Below, piece by piece: positions 42,466 through 51,447 of a stretch of 64,000 bases of DNA. Both the position numbers and the translations under genes were made by a program. Numbering within the stretch: the first letter of the stretch is position 1; each line of letters opens with the position of its first letter. The notes under the pieces were generated by a model. That model saw nothing but the letters and a program-made list of their open reading frames with translations. It was not told the DNA's origin and did not search any database. Origin of the DNA: JAHFDS01 sp964593795 (GTDB lineage Bacteria > Myxococcota_A > Polyangia > JAHFDS01); assembly GCA_964593795.1 (NCBI GenBank), contig CAZQJC010000239.1, positions 1 through 64,000 on the forward strand, given 5' to 3'.

Positions 42466-43188
42466 ATGGCGACGCGCATCGCCTCGGGCGTCCTGGCGGC
42501 TGTCTTCCTCGTGCCGGCTCCCGCGCATTCCCATCCCGAGGGAACGCCCACCAGGACCAACCGCTACCTGCAGGTCACGCTGCTCGAGGGCCGCGCTCGC
42601 CTGGCCTACACCCTGCTCGTCGGAGAGCGCCCCGCCTTCTTCCTCCGTCAGTCGGCCGACGCCAGCCGTGACGGCCGCCTCGACGCGAGCGAGCGCGGAA
42701 GGCTCCTCGACACGCTCGCCACCTCGATCGCAAGGGCCCTCGAGATCCACCTCGACGGCCGCCCGGTGCCGCTGCGCTTCTCCGAGCGCGACTCGACCGG
42801 TGACGACGCTGTCGCCGCCCACCCGCTCGGCGTGGACTTGTTCGCCTTCGTGGAGGTCGGCCCGGGCACGCACGAGCTCCTCGTGCACGACCGCTACGAG
42901 CCGCGCGACGAGGGTGAGAGCGAGGTCACCTTCGAGGCCGCGCCCGGCGTCGAGCTGCGGGCGACCTTCGCCGGCCGCGAGGGCACGAGGTCCGGCGGTC
43001 CGCGCTTCGCCTGGCCGGCGCCACGCCGCTCGGACAGCGAGGATCGTACGGTCGGCGCGCGGTTCTCCGCCGGCCGCGCCATCGCACGGTACGTGATCGT
43101 CGGGTCGGTGGTGGTGGCGGCCGCGCTCGTCGCGCTCGGCCTGTGGCGCAAGCTTGCGGCGCGGCGGAGGAGATCTAGCGGAGCATGA
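42466..43188 (+). CDS. Exported membrane-anchored protein with EF-hand-like loop
   Basis: 240 aa. Signal peptide (ASGVLAAVFLVPAPAHS), a beta-rich extracytoplasmic domain, the EF-hand-like segment DASRDGRLDASERGRLL (residues about 66-82), and a C-terminal transmembrane helix (YVIVGSVVVAAALVALGLW) with a basic end. It resembles the exported N-terminal domains found on nickel/cobalt-type exporters (HPxGxxxxNRYxxV), but no transporter part is present. Its stop overlaps the GltJ-like gene's by 14 bp. Confidence 0.65.
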   Translation: MATRIASGVLAAVFLVPAPAHSHPEGTPTRTNRYLQVTLLEGRARLAYTLLVGERPAFFLRQSADASRDGRLDASERGRLLDTLATSIARALEIHLDGRPVPLRFSERDSTGDDAVAAHPLGVDLFAFVEVGPGTHELLVHDRYEPRDEGESEVTFEAAPGVELRATFAGREGTRSGGPRFAWPAPRRSDSEDRTVGARFSAGRAIARYVIVGSVVVAAALVALGLWRKLAARRRRSSGA

Positions 43189-45118
43189 AGGGGTAGGTGA
43201 TCGCCATCGGCGAGCCGTTGAACTTGTCGAACTTGGCGGACTTCACCGCCGTGCCGACGCAGTCGCCGGTCTGCGTGCCGGCGAACTTCCCGGTCACGGT
43301 CGACGAGGTAACGCTGCCCGAGGGCGCGATGGTGATCTTCACCTGCACGAGCCCCTGCTCCTTGTACTTGTCGAAGCAGCCCTGCACGGTGCCCTTGACG
43401 CGCTTGATGCCGCTCATCACCTGCGCCTGAGAGAGCTGCGACGGGAGGTTCGGATCGGCCGCAGGCTCCTTCTTCTTGGGCGCCTCGTCGGGCTCGGTCG
43501 CCGTCGACTTGGCGGCGTGCTGCTTCTTGCCGCCCGTGGCGCCGTTGAGCAGGTCGTCGAGATCGTCGCCCTTCTTGCCCTTCTTCGCCGGCTTCTCGGC
43601 CGGTTCCTTGGGCGCCGGCGGATCCGCCGACGTGGGGGGCAGCGCGGCCGCAGCCGCAGGCTTGTCGCCCTTGTCGGCCTTGTCGGCCTTCGCGACCTTC
43701 TCGCCCTTGTCCTTGCCCTTGTCCTTGCCCTTCGAGTCCCGGTTCTCCTTCGCCGAGGCGACGTGCTCTTCCTTCGCCGGCGCAGCGGGAGCAGCCGCGG
43801 CAGGTGCGGCCGCTGCGGGAGCAGCCGCCGTCGGTGCGGCCGCGATCGGTGCAGCAGGGGCGGTCGGCGCGGCCACGACGGGCGGCGGGGGCGTTCCCGG
43901 GCTCGGCGTGCTGAACACCTTGAACGCCAGCACGACGGCGCCCGCGAGGAGCAGGAATGCGCCGCCGACGACCGCCCACACCCACGGGGGCACCGTCGGC
44001 TTCGGCGCGCTCGGCATGAGCAAGGGCGACGCGGCGACCGGCGAGAATCCGATCGGCGGCAGCTCCTCGTCCGTCGGCGGCCTCGGCAGCGCGCCGCCGG
44101 CTCCGCTCGAGGCCTGCGCGCGGCGCTGATCGATGCCGAGCGTCGTGGCCGCCATCGCGCGGATGTCGATCAGGCCCGAGCCCTCGGTGGTCCCGCCGTT
44201 CTGCGTCGGGCTCGGCTTGGGGGCGCCCGCTGCCGGGCCCGCGGGGGCCTGCGCGAGAGCGCTGAGGTTGTTGAGCGAGAACAGCACCGAGTTCTCGTTG
44301 CGCTGCCCCGTCATCCGCTGCTCGCCAGCGGCCTCGAGCCCGCCGCCCATGCCGCTCGGCTCGGGCTCGGGCGCAGGCGCGCGGCGCGCTCGCGGCGCAG
44401 GCGCCGGGTCCGGCGCGGGCTCGTCGTGCGGAGCACTCCCGGTGCGGCCGGGCATGCCGAAGAGATCGTCCTCGGATCCCGCAGGCGCAGTGAAGAGCGG
44501 CTGCGGCGCCTCGCCGCCACGCCCACCATCGGTCGCGAACAGATCGGGCGCGGAGCGCGAGCTCGAAACGGATCCGTAGTGCAGCCCCGAAGATCCGTTG
44601 CGCGACGGCGCCTCCGGCGCGGCGCGGCGCTCGGTGCCCTCGGCCACGGTGTGCTGCTGATCCGCCATGACGTGCGCGAGCTCGCCGACGGTCGCCAGGC
44701 GCGCCCAGTCTCCGAAGCCCTCGCGCCAGACGTACGTCTCGCCGTCGATCTCCCCGGTGCGTAGCCGCTCGCGGAGCTCGTCCTCCGTCATCGGGCCGAC
44801 CTGCTCGCGCTCGATCACGCAGTGCCACACCGGCTCGGCCCCGTAGCCCTGCTGCGCCGCCGGCGCCTCGGCCCCATCGAAGCCCGAGTAGTCGAAGACC
44901 CGCGTCTCCTTCTGGTCGAACGATCCCTGCGAGCTCGGGCTTTCGGTCTGCAATGCATCGAGCTCGGCCGTGGCGGGTGACGCCGTGGGCTGATCCTCGT
45001 TGCCTCGCACGATGATGATGTGCGCGCACTTCTTGCAACGGATCTTGAATACCTTGCCGCGAACCTTGTCGTCCGCGATCGAGTACTTCGTTCCGCAGCT
45101 ATCGCAGACGATCTTCAT
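43175..45118 (-). CDS. GltJ/AgmX-like protein: zinc ribbon, GYF domain, TM, TonB-like C-terminus
   Basis: 647 aa. N-terminal MJ0042-type zinc ribbon (Cys5, Cys8, Cys28, Cys31), a GYF_2 domain (WHCVIEREQVGPMTEDELRE, about 98-145), a long disordered region, a transmembrane helix (PWVWAVVGGAFLLLAGAVVLAFKVF, about 377-402), Pro/Ala then Lys/Asp-rich periplasmic linker, and a C-terminal TonB/AgmX domain (VMSGIKRVKGTVQGCFDKYKE to the end). This is the architecture of GltJ/AgmX of the myxobacterial gliding (Glt) machine, whose cytosolic parts contact the polarity and motor proteins. Orthology is not proven: no other glt genes are here. Shine-Dalgarno GGAGG precedes the ATG. Confidence 0.8.
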   Translation of the reverse strand: MKIVCDSCGTKYSIADDKVRGKVFKIRCKKCAHIIIVRGNEDQPTASPATAELDALQTESPSSQGSFDQKETRVFDYSGFDGAEAPAAQQGYGAEPVWHCVIEREQVGPMTEDELRERLRTGEIDGETYVWREGFGDWARLATVGELAHVMADQQHTVAEGTERRAAPEAPSRNGSSGLHYGSVSSSRSAPDLFATDGGRGGEAPQPLFTAPAGSEDDLFGMPGRTGSAPHDEPAPDPAPAPRARRAPAPEPEPSGMGGGLEAAGEQRMTGQRNENSVLFSLNNLSALAQAPAGPAAGAPKPSPTQNGGTTEGSGLIDIRAMAATTLGIDQRRAQASSGAGGALPRPPTDEELPPIGFSPVAASPLLMPSAPKPTVPPWVWAVVGGAFLLLAGAVVLAFKVFSTPSPGTPPPPVVAAPTAPAAPIAAAPTAAAPAAAAPAAAAPAAPAKEEHVASAKENRDSKGKDKGKDKGEKVAKADKADKGDKPAAAAALPPTSADPPAPKEPAEKPAKKGKKGDDLDDLLNGATGGKKQHAAKSTATEPDEAPKKKEPAADPNLPSQLSQAQVMSGIKRVKGTVQGCFDKYKEQGLVQVKITIAPSGSVTSSTVTGKFAGTQTGDCVGTAVKSAKFDKFNGSPMAITYPFMLR

Positions 45119-45166
45119 GCAACCTCCAGAGTATCAAGCGGGTCTGCTCCGCGCAACGGGCGGGGA

Positions 45167-45901
45167 TCATGGCACGGCCTTCGCCACTGCGCGATCCAGA
45201 TTCGCCTTGGGGCAGAGATAGTGCAAACGAGCCACGTCGACAGGCTTCTTGAAGGCCTGGGTGAGTGCCGGGCTCGGATGTCGTTGGATGTGGACCTCGA
45301 GGTCCGCGTTGGCCATCTTCTCCACGCCTGGCTCCACCTGCCCTGGCTCGGCCACGACCTTTGAGGCCTCGGCCCGGAGGCGGTCGAAGAGCTGGATGTC
45401 CGCGGGATCCGCAAGGCGGAAGCGCAGCCCGAAGCCCACGAGATTGTCCCCGAGGAAGATGTGCTCCACGTCGATGGGGGACTGGATCCCGGCAACGGGC
45501 ATGGAGATCAAGACGCCCTGAGCGACCCCGAGATCCCAGGCGGGCGTCTCGACGGTGTGTCCGGCCTTGAGCTGAGCGGCGAGCTGGCTCCGCCTCGAGA
45601 ACCACCCGGGCAGGCCGGTCCGTCCATGGCCGAGCACGCTCGCGAGCTCCTGCAGCGCCGCCGCGGTCTTCGTCGGTCGCTGCGGGGGCAGCGCGGGCAT
45701 GGTGCGCGGCCCTTCGAACGGCACGCAGCGGGTTCCCATCGAGCGCTGTCCAGGGGGACACTTCGCGGAGACGATCGGGCGCTTCTGCTCCGCCGGCGCG
45801 GGATCGCCCCCGCACCCGCGGCTACAGCCCGAGAGCGCGACGGCGATCGCGACCCAGCGCAGGCTGGAAGACCACGTGGGATCGCCCGGTCGAGTCAGCA
45901 T
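45167..45901 (-). CDS. Hypothetical lipoprotein
   Basis: 244 aa from the ATG that gives a lipoprotein signal (SSLRWVAIAVALSGC, lipobox LSGC). The mature part has AKCPPGQRSMGTRCVPFEGP and then a globular region of about 180 residues without recognised motifs (LVGFGLRFRLADPADIQLFD). An upstream GTG at 45985 in frame has a very strong Shine-Dalgarno (AGGAGGT), but that start would put 52 residues before the lipobox. 48 bp upstream of the GltJ-like gene stop on the same strand side; regulation unknown. Confidence 0.6.
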   Translation of the reverse strand: MLTRPGDPTWSSSLRWVAIAVALSGCSRGCGGDPAPAEQKRPIVSAKCPPGQRSMGTRCVPFEGPRTMPALPPQRPTKTAAALQELASVLGHGRTGLPGWFSRRSQLAAQLKAGHTVETPAWDLGVAQGVLISMPVAGIQSPIDVEHIFLGDNLVGFGLRFRLADPADIQLFDRLRAEASKVVAEPGQVEPGVEKMANADLEVHIQRHPSPALTQAFKKPVDVARLHYLCPKANLDRAVAKAVP

Positions 45902-46079
45902 CTGCGGCGCGTCTGCATCGCAGTTTCGTTGGCGGATTTCAAGCCGATTTGAGGCCTTCCAGGCTGAAATCAAACGTGGTTCCACCGGTCGCACCTCCTG
46001 GTGACGAGCGCCTCGTGGCCCAGCCGCCGGCGGAAGGCGCTGGACATCGGGACCGTTCAGCGTTAGAGAGACGGCGCCC

Positions 46080-46295
46080 GTGAGCAGAGACGACCTAGTT
46101 CAGATCGATGGTGCCGTGGTCGAGGTGTTGGCCGGCGGCAATTTCTCCGTGAAGACGGATGCCGGACACACGCTCCTTGCCCGGTTGAGCGGACGCATGC
46201 GGCGCTTTCGCATCCGCGTCGTCCTCGGTGACCGCGTGACGGTCGCCGTTTCCCCGTACGATCCCACTCACGGGTTGATCGTCCACCGAAAGTAA
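46080..46295 (+). CDS. infA: Translation initiation factor IF-1
   Basis: 71 aa, GTG start. A single OB-fold S1-type domain: SRDDLVQIDGAVVEVLAGGN, ARLSGRMRRFRIRVVLGDRV and VSPYDPTHGLIVHR closely follow E. coli IF-1. It binds the ribosomal A site during initiation. It stands alone here rather than near ribosomal protein genes, so it could be a paralogue. Confidence 0.92.
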   Translation: MSRDDLVQIDGAVVEVLAGGNFSVKTDAGHTLLARLSGRMRRFRIRVVLGDRVTVAVSPYDPTHGLIVHRK

Positions 46296-46497
46296 GCGAC
46301 AATCTATGAATGGTGCCAAGCCCGCCGCGTGAAGAGCGAGGCCGTGGGTACCTGCCTTCATGCGCAATCATGAGGGCCCCGAGCGATCGTGCAAGCGGCA
46401 CGACCGAGCGGGTCGCATCGAGTGGACTGCAAATTCACCCAGAGTGATCGAAACCGAACCGTAGGCATTTTCAGGGATACCGGGAGCAAGACGACGG

Positions 46498-47067
46498 ATG
46501 GGCACGCGGCTTTACGTAGGGAACCTTTCGTACTCGATGGATGAGCCTTCGCTTCGCACCCTCTTCGGAGAGGACGGACGCAGCGTCAAGGAAGTCCGAA
46601 TCATCACGGATCGCGAGACCGGTCAGCCACGAGGGTTCGCCTTCGTCGAGATGACCAGCCCGGCCGACGCCGAGGGTGCAGTGACCGCCCTCCACGGGCG
46701 CGAGGTCATGGGTCGCACGATCGTCGTGAACGAGGCCCGCGAGCGCCAGCCGCGCTCGGGTGGCTTCGGCGGTGGTGGTGGCGGGTACGGTGGTGGTGGT
46801 GGCGGCGGTGGCGGCTACGGTGGTGGTGGGGGCGGCTACGGCGGTGGCGGCGGCGGTGGTGGCTACGGTGGCCCTCCTGGTGGCGGTGGCGGTCCCGGCG
46901 GCTTCGGCGGCCGTGGCGGTGGTGGCGGCCCTCCCGGTGGCGGCGGCCCAGGTGCCGGCGGCGGCCGCGGTGGTCGCGGCGGCCCCCCGGGTGGCCCGGG
47001 CGGCGGTCGAGGCGGGCGTGAGCGCGATCGCGATCGACGCAAGCGCGACGACGACGACGGCTACTGA
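46498..47067 (+). CDS. RRM RNA-binding protein with glycine-rich tail
   Basis: 189 aa. One RNA recognition motif with RNP2 LYVGNL and RNP1 RGFAFVEM (residues 4-80), followed by a tail of Gly/Tyr/Arg repeats (GGGGGYGGG, then GGRGG) ending in a charged RDRDRRKRDDDDGY. This resembles cyanobacterial and proteobacterial Gly-rich RBPs, often cold-induced, and RGG-type low-complexity tails that favour condensates. A 202-bp untranslated stretch lies between infA and it; I could not identify its promoter. Confidence 0.9.
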   Translation: MGTRLYVGNLSYSMDEPSLRTLFGEDGRSVKEVRIITDRETGQPRGFAFVEMTSPADAEGAVTALHGREVMGRTIVVNEARERQPRSGGFGGGGGGYGGGGGGGGGYGGGGGGYGGGGGGGGYGGPPGGGGGPGGFGGRGGGGGPPGGGGPGAGGGRGGRGGPPGGPGGGRGGRERDRDRRKRDDDDGY

Positions 47068-47073
47068 GTCGAC

Positions 47074-47089
47074 GCCGGCAAGCGCCGGC
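47074..47089 (+). terminator. Hairpin after the RRM gene
   Basis: GCCGGC-AAGC-GCCGGC, a 6-bp GC-only stem with a four-base loop, 6 bp after the stop. No T-run follows, so termination is uncertain. Confidence 0.4.
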
Positions 47090-47115
47090 GGTCCGATCCT
47101 CGAGATTTCCCGACG

Positions 47116-48438
47116 CTAAGGCTTCGGTGTGCGACCCATCTGTCGCAGGATGGAGCGCACCAGCTTTTCCACCACGACGTCCACCGAGCTCAACGCTTCG
47201 GTGGATGGCTTCCACGCCGTCGCGAGCACCAGCCGCTGCTGCTCCGTCCAGCCCTGACGGGCGGCGTCCTCACCCTCGCTCTTGTGCGCCCTGAACGCGT
47301 CGTAGGCGGTTCGAAACGCCACGCGCCAGTTCTGGGCCGCCTCTCGCATGCCGTCCAGATCCGCCTTCGCGAGCGCGCCTTCCTTGGCGCCAGCGAGGTC
47401 CGGCGCCGCCGGAGGATCGAAGTACACCTCGTCCGCCGTGGGAGCCGGCTGCTCGCGGACGACCAGCATCGGGATCGATGCCGGCCGTCCGCCGGCCGCG
47501 AACACGACGACGGTGCTCGCGCCGCACAGGCCCACTGCGTTGCGCGCCGGATCGAACCCGATGCACAGATCGACGAGCAGCGCCGCGTCCGCCTTGGTCG
47601 ACCCGAGGAGCTGCGCGATGAATCCGTCTTCGGGCTCGCTCTCGATCCACGCGGCCGGTCGCTGCGCCAGGACCGTCGCGCGGATCGGGCTCTTCTGCGT
47701 GCTCGCGGGCGCGTACATCAGGGTGCGCTGCATGCGCTCCGCGGGGTTCCTGGGTGGGGCGCGATCCATCGCCGCCTTCGCGTCTGCCGTCGCCTTCGCG
47801 CGCGCGGCAGGATCGTCGATCGCGCTCGGGTCGGGTGCGGCGCCGGGCGCGGCGGGTACCTTCGCCGCCGGTGACTTCTTCTCCTTGTCGAGCGCCTGAT
47901 CGAACGACGACTGCGGCTCGAACGCTCCTCCGGCTGCGGCAGGTGCAGGCGAGCCCAGGACCGAGTGCACGAGGGCCTCGCTCGCGGTGCCGGTTCGCTT
48001 GAGGTGCCCTCCCGCGAGCCCGGGGGGCTCGGCGAGGAGGCCGAGGCCATCCTCGAGGCGCGCCGCGAGCAAGGCCTCGCGGCCACTCGCACGATAGGCG
48101 GGGTTCTCGAGCACCTCGTGCCTCGGGACGAGCTCGATCCCGTGCTCGGCGAGCACCCGCTGCACCACGGCGAGCACGCGATCGTCGAGCTCGAAGCCGA
48201 CGGAGGGGTGCACCCACGGATTGCGCGCGCTGGTTCGCACGACGATCGACACAGGCACGACTCGCTTGACGTCCGCGAGGCGGTTCAGGGCCGTGGCGCG
48301 GGCCGCGAGCGACGGGCGAGAGAAGGGGAAGCCGTCGACGACGTCGGTGGCCTCCGGCTTGACCTGTGCGAACAGGCCCGTCGAGCCGCAGCCGCAGAGG
48401 AAAGCGAGCAGCGAGAGCCGAAGCGAATGGGCCGGCAT
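47116..48438 (-). CDS. Hypothetical lipoprotein (CsgG-like candidate)
   Basis: 440 aa. Lipoprotein signal LRLSLLAFLCGCGSTGLFAQ. The first 130 residues look like an alternating alpha/beta fold with VVPVSIVVRTSARNPWVH and VQRVLAEHGIELVPRHEVLE, a layout reminiscent of CsgG/TolB-type N-terminal domains, then an Ala/Pro/Lys-rich linker (about 195-245), then a second domain with DAALLVDLCIGFDPARNAVG. Convergent with the RRM gene. The CsgG hint is weak. Confidence 0.55.
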   Translation of the reverse strand: MPAHSLRLSLLAFLCGCGSTGLFAQVKPEATDVVDGFPFSRPSLAARATALNRLADVKRVVPVSIVVRTSARNPWVHPSVGFELDDRVLAVVQRVLAEHGIELVPRHEVLENPAYRASGREALLAARLEDGLGLLAEPPGLAGGHLKRTGTASEALVHSVLGSPAPAAAGGAFEPQSSFDQALDKEKKSPAAKVPAAPGAAPDPSAIDDPAARAKATADAKAAMDRAPPRNPAERMQRTLMYAPASTQKSPIRATVLAQRPAAWIESEPEDGFIAQLLGSTKADAALLVDLCIGFDPARNAVGLCGASTVVVFAAGGRPASIPMLVVREQPAPTADEVYFDPPAAPDLAGAKEGALAKADLDGMREAAQNWRVAFRTAYDAFRAHKSEGEDAARQGWTEQQRLVLATAWKPSTEALSSVDVVVEKLVRSILRQMGRTPKP

Positions 48439-48519
48439 GACGCGACCTTTACCACGATTCGATGAGCGGTACGGCATTCCGCCGGTGCGGCCGCACACGG
48501 ATTCCTGATGGATTTCGGT

Positions 48520-48525
48520 TAGACT
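48520..48525 (+). promoter_or_regulatory. -10 element of the DUF4388 gene
   Basis: TAGACT ends 7 nt before the GTG start. Confidence 0.5.
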
Positions 48526-48532
48526 TCGTCCA

Positions 48533-50128
48533 GTGAGCCTGAGCGGCCGTCTCGACGACGTACCCCTGCAGGACATCGTCCAGTTCCTGCACGTCAACGG
48601 ACGCTCGGGCACGCTCGTCCTTCGTCGCCCGAACGAAAGCGCGTCGATCCTGTTCGAGCAGGGCAACATCGTCTCGGCGTTCGGCCCCGGCAAGCGTCAG
48701 CTCGGAGAGATCCTGATCGGCGACGGGGTCATCACCGAGGCCGATCTCACTGCAATGATCCAGCGTCAGCGTGACGAGGCGAGCACGCTCAAGGCCTGGA
48801 ACATGAAGAGCGATCGTCGCCCGCTCGGCACGATCCTGCTCGAGGAGGGCCTGGTCACCGAGGATCAGCTCCGCGCCGCCATCAAGCGGCAGGTCGAGGA
48901 GACGATCTACCTGCTCGTCACCTGGCGCTCGGGCGAGTTCGAGTTCGTCGCCGGTGGCGTGGCCGCCGCCGACGACTTCGTGATCACGCCCCTCGAGGTG
49001 CTCCCGCAAGGCGCGATCAACACCCAGTTCGTGCTGTTCGAGGCGCTCCGCCTGCTCGACGAGAAGGCGCATGCCGAGCGCGCCGAGCCGGACCCGATCC
49101 TCCCGGGCCCTGCGCCCGAGGTCGCCGACGCGCCGCGGGCGAAGCAGCCCTTCACGGTCCTCGTCACCGGTGAGACGCTCGTGCGCGCCACGCTGCGCAG
49201 GGCCTTCGAGGACATGGGCTATCTGGTCGCGGAGACGACCGATCCTGTGACGGCCAAGCTGTGGCTCGCAGAGGGTGTCGCGCGCGGCCAGGCCCTGGTC
49301 GCGGTGGTCGATCTCGAGCTGCCTCCCGAAGCCGACGAGCCCCAGCCTGGGCGCGCGCTCGCCCTGTCCCTGGCGTGGACGTATCCCGAGGCGCTCCTCC
49401 TCTGCTTCTCCGAGCAGGCGCCCGCCGAGCAGCTCCACGAGCTGTATCGTGCGGGCGTGCGCGCGGTGCTGCCCGGCCCGAGCGCCTGGGGCACCGAGCG
49501 CGAGGCCGACGCGCAGGAGCTGGCGATGTCCGCGCTGTGCGTGGCGTCGCTCGCGCAGCCGCAAGGCGCGGATGCGGCGGGATCGCTCCGGCGGTGGCTC
49601 GAGCAGCTCCGCGGCGCGGTCGGCCATGTGCGCGAGAACCCGCAGCCTGCGACCGTCGCGCTCGGCCTGCTGCAGCTCGTGGGCGAGCACGCGGAGAGGG
49701 CCGTGCTCATGCAGCTCCGCGGCGGAGAGCTCGTCGGCCTCGGTGCCTTCGGCAGCTCGACCGTGTCCGGCGAGGAGCTCGCCGACGTCACTCGCAGCAT
49801 GCGTCTGCCGGTCGACCGCTCGATCGCCCTGCAATCGTGCATCGAGGAGCGTCGGCCCGTACGCGGCCGCTGTGACACGCCCGAATGGCCGGCGCTGCTC
49901 CTCGAGCTCATCGGGCAGCCGCGCAGTCGCGATGCCGTGCTCATCCCCGTCGTCGCGAACGGCGAGACGGTCTGCGTGCTCTTCGCCGACAACGGTGGCC
50001 GCCAGGCGCCCGTGCGCGAGATCGACCTGATCGACTTCGCGGCGGCGCAGATGGGCCTCGCCCTCGAGTGCGGCCGCGCCCGCTTGCCGCCCCTGTCTCC
50101 TCCGGTGCCCTCGCTCGTTCCGACCTGA
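48533..50128 (+). CDS. DUF4388 (PATAN) protein with receiver-like and GAF-like regions
   Basis: 531 aa, GTG start. Residues 1-170 are a PATAN/DUF4388 domain (SLSGRLDDVPLQDIVQFLHV, GTLVLRRPNESASILFEQGN and two LGEILI/LGTILL turns), known as a regulatory protein-interaction module in deltaproteobacteria and cyanobacteria. Residues about 205-330 resemble a response-regulator fold (FTVLVTGETLVRATLRRAFE and VVDLELPPEA), with Asp in VVDLEL at the phosphorylation position. The last 160 residues look GAF-like. Likely an adaptor in a signalling circuit. Confidence 0.75.
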   Translation: MSLSGRLDDVPLQDIVQFLHVNGRSGTLVLRRPNESASILFEQGNIVSAFGPGKRQLGEILIGDGVITEADLTAMIQRQRDEASTLKAWNMKSDRRPLGTILLEEGLVTEDQLRAAIKRQVEETIYLLVTWRSGEFEFVAGGVAAADDFVITPLEVLPQGAINTQFVLFEALRLLDEKAHAERAEPDPILPGPAPEVADAPRAKQPFTVLVTGETLVRATLRRAFEDMGYLVAETTDPVTAKLWLAEGVARGQALVAVVDLELPPEADEPQPGRALALSLAWTYPEALLLCFSEQAPAEQLHELYRAGVRAVLPGPSAWGTEREADAQELAMSALCVASLAQPQGADAAGSLRRWLEQLRGAVGHVRENPQPATVALGLLQLVGEHAERAVLMQLRGGELVGLGAFGSSTVSGEELADVTRSMRLPVDRSIALQSCIEERRPVRGRCDTPEWPALLLELIGQPRSRDAVLIPVVANGETVCVLFADNGGRQAPVREIDLIDFAAAQMGLALECGRARLPPLSPPVPSLVPT

Positions 50129-50166
50129 CCCCGAGCCGCCGCAACACGCCCGAAACACGTCCCCCC

Positions 50167-50172
50167 TAGGAT
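50167..50172 (+). promoter_or_regulatory. Possible -10 element of amtB
   Basis: TAGGAT ends 9 nt before the ATG. No nitrogen-type sigma-54 motif is visible upstream. Confidence 0.4.
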
Positions 50173-50181
50173 CGTCGCACC

Positions 50182-51426
50182 ATGCAGACGATCAACACCG
50201 GCGACACGGCCTGGCTCCTCGTCTCCACCGCCCTCGTCATGCTGATGACGCCCGGGCTCGCACTCTTCTATGGCGGCATGGTGCAGCGAAAGAACGTGCT
50301 CTCCACGTTCATGCACAGCTTCTTCGCGCTCGGCCTGGTGAGCCTGCAGTGGGCGCTCTTCGGTTACTCGTTGGCCTTCGGCACGACCCACCACGGGCTC
50401 ATCGGCGGCCTCGATTTCGCGCTGCTCAAGGACGTAGGCATGGGCCCCCGCGACGCGAGCGCCACGGTGCCCCACATGCTCTTCATGATGTACCAGGGCA
50501 TGTTCGCCGTGATCACGCCGGCGCTCATCTCGGGCGCGTTCGCGGAGCGCATGAAGTTCTCGGCCTACGCACTCTTCACGTTGCTCTGGGCGACGCTCGT
50601 CTACGATCCGCTGGCGCACTGGGTGTGGGGGACGGACGGCTGGCTCGCCAAGAAGGGCGCGCTCGACTTCGCTGGCGGCACGGTCGTGCACCTTTCCTCG
50701 GGCGCGTCCGCCCTCGTGGTGGCCATCGTGCTCGGCAAGCGCCACGGCTACCCCAGCGTCCGCCACCCGCCGCACGATCTGACGATGACCCTCATCGGCG
50801 CCGGGCTCCTCTGGTTCGGGTGGTTCGGCTTCAACGCGGGCAGCGCGCTCGCCTCGAACGGTCTGGCGGCGCTCGCGCTCGGCAACACGCACCTCGCTGC
50901 GGCCGCCGGAGCGGTCTCGTGGGCGCTCGTGGAGCTCCTGCGCATCAAGAAGGCCACGGCGCTCGGCGTGGCGTCAGGCCTCGTGGCGGGCCTGGTCGGC
51001 ATCACGCCGGCGGCCGGCTTCGTCTCGCCGATGGCGGCGATCGCGATCGGCCTCCTGTCGGGCGTCGTCTGCTACGGCGGCGTCCTCATCAAGGGCAAGT
51101 TCGGGTTCGACGACGCCCTCGACGCCTTCGGCGTGCACGGCGTGGGTGGCGCGCTAGGCGCGCTCCTGACCGGCGTCTTCGCCCAGAAGGCCTTCAACGC
51201 CGCGGGCAACGACGGCCTCCTCGCCGGGAACCCCGGGCTCATGGTTCCGCAGCTCCTCGGCGTCGGCGCGGCGGCCGCCTACGCGATGGTCGTGACCTTC
51301 GTCCTGCTCAAGGTCGTGGACAAGGTGGTCGGCCTCCGCGTGGACCTCGATGCCGAGCGCGAGGGCCTCGATCCGGCGCTGCACGGCGAGAGCGCCTACA
51401 GCGGAGAGGCGGGGCAGGGGCACTGA
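50182..51426 (+). CDS. amtB: Ammonium transporter (Amt family)
   Basis: 414 aa. Eleven hydrophobic helices and the family motifs: TPGLALFYGGMVQRKNVLST, DFAGGTVVHLSSGASALV and the conserved DDALDAFGVHGVGGALGALLTG. The conserved pore residues (His in HLSSG and FGVHG) are present. The protein imports ammonium, usually under P-II (GlnK) control, but no glnK gene is adjacent, which is unusual for amtB. Convergent with the DUF1579 gene. Confidence 0.93.
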   Translation: MQTINTGDTAWLLVSTALVMLMTPGLALFYGGMVQRKNVLSTFMHSFFALGLVSLQWALFGYSLAFGTTHHGLIGGLDFALLKDVGMGPRDASATVPHMLFMMYQGMFAVITPALISGAFAERMKFSAYALFTLLWATLVYDPLAHWVWGTDGWLAKKGALDFAGGTVVHLSSGASALVVAIVLGKRHGYPSVRHPPHDLTMTLIGAGLLWFGWFGFNAGSALASNGLAALALGNTHLAAAAGAVSWALVELLRIKKATALGVASGLVAGLVGITPAAGFVSPMAAIAIGLLSGVVCYGGVLIKGKFGFDDALDAFGVHGVGGALGALLTGVFAQKAFNAAGNDGLLAGNPGLMVPQLLGVGAAAAYAMVVTFVLLKVVDKVVGLRVDLDAEREGLDPALHGESAYSGEAGQGH

Positions 51427-51447
51427 CCGCGCTGCGCGGCGATCGGG

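Noticed and set aside
46740..47020. Repeat array resembling CRISPR
   Set aside because: The repeats are GGY/GGR codons of the glycine-rich tail, without spacers.
48449..50158. Minus-strand 569-codon frame opposite the DUF4388 gene
   Set aside because: Low-complexity composition, no motif, and the plus strand has a recognised protein.
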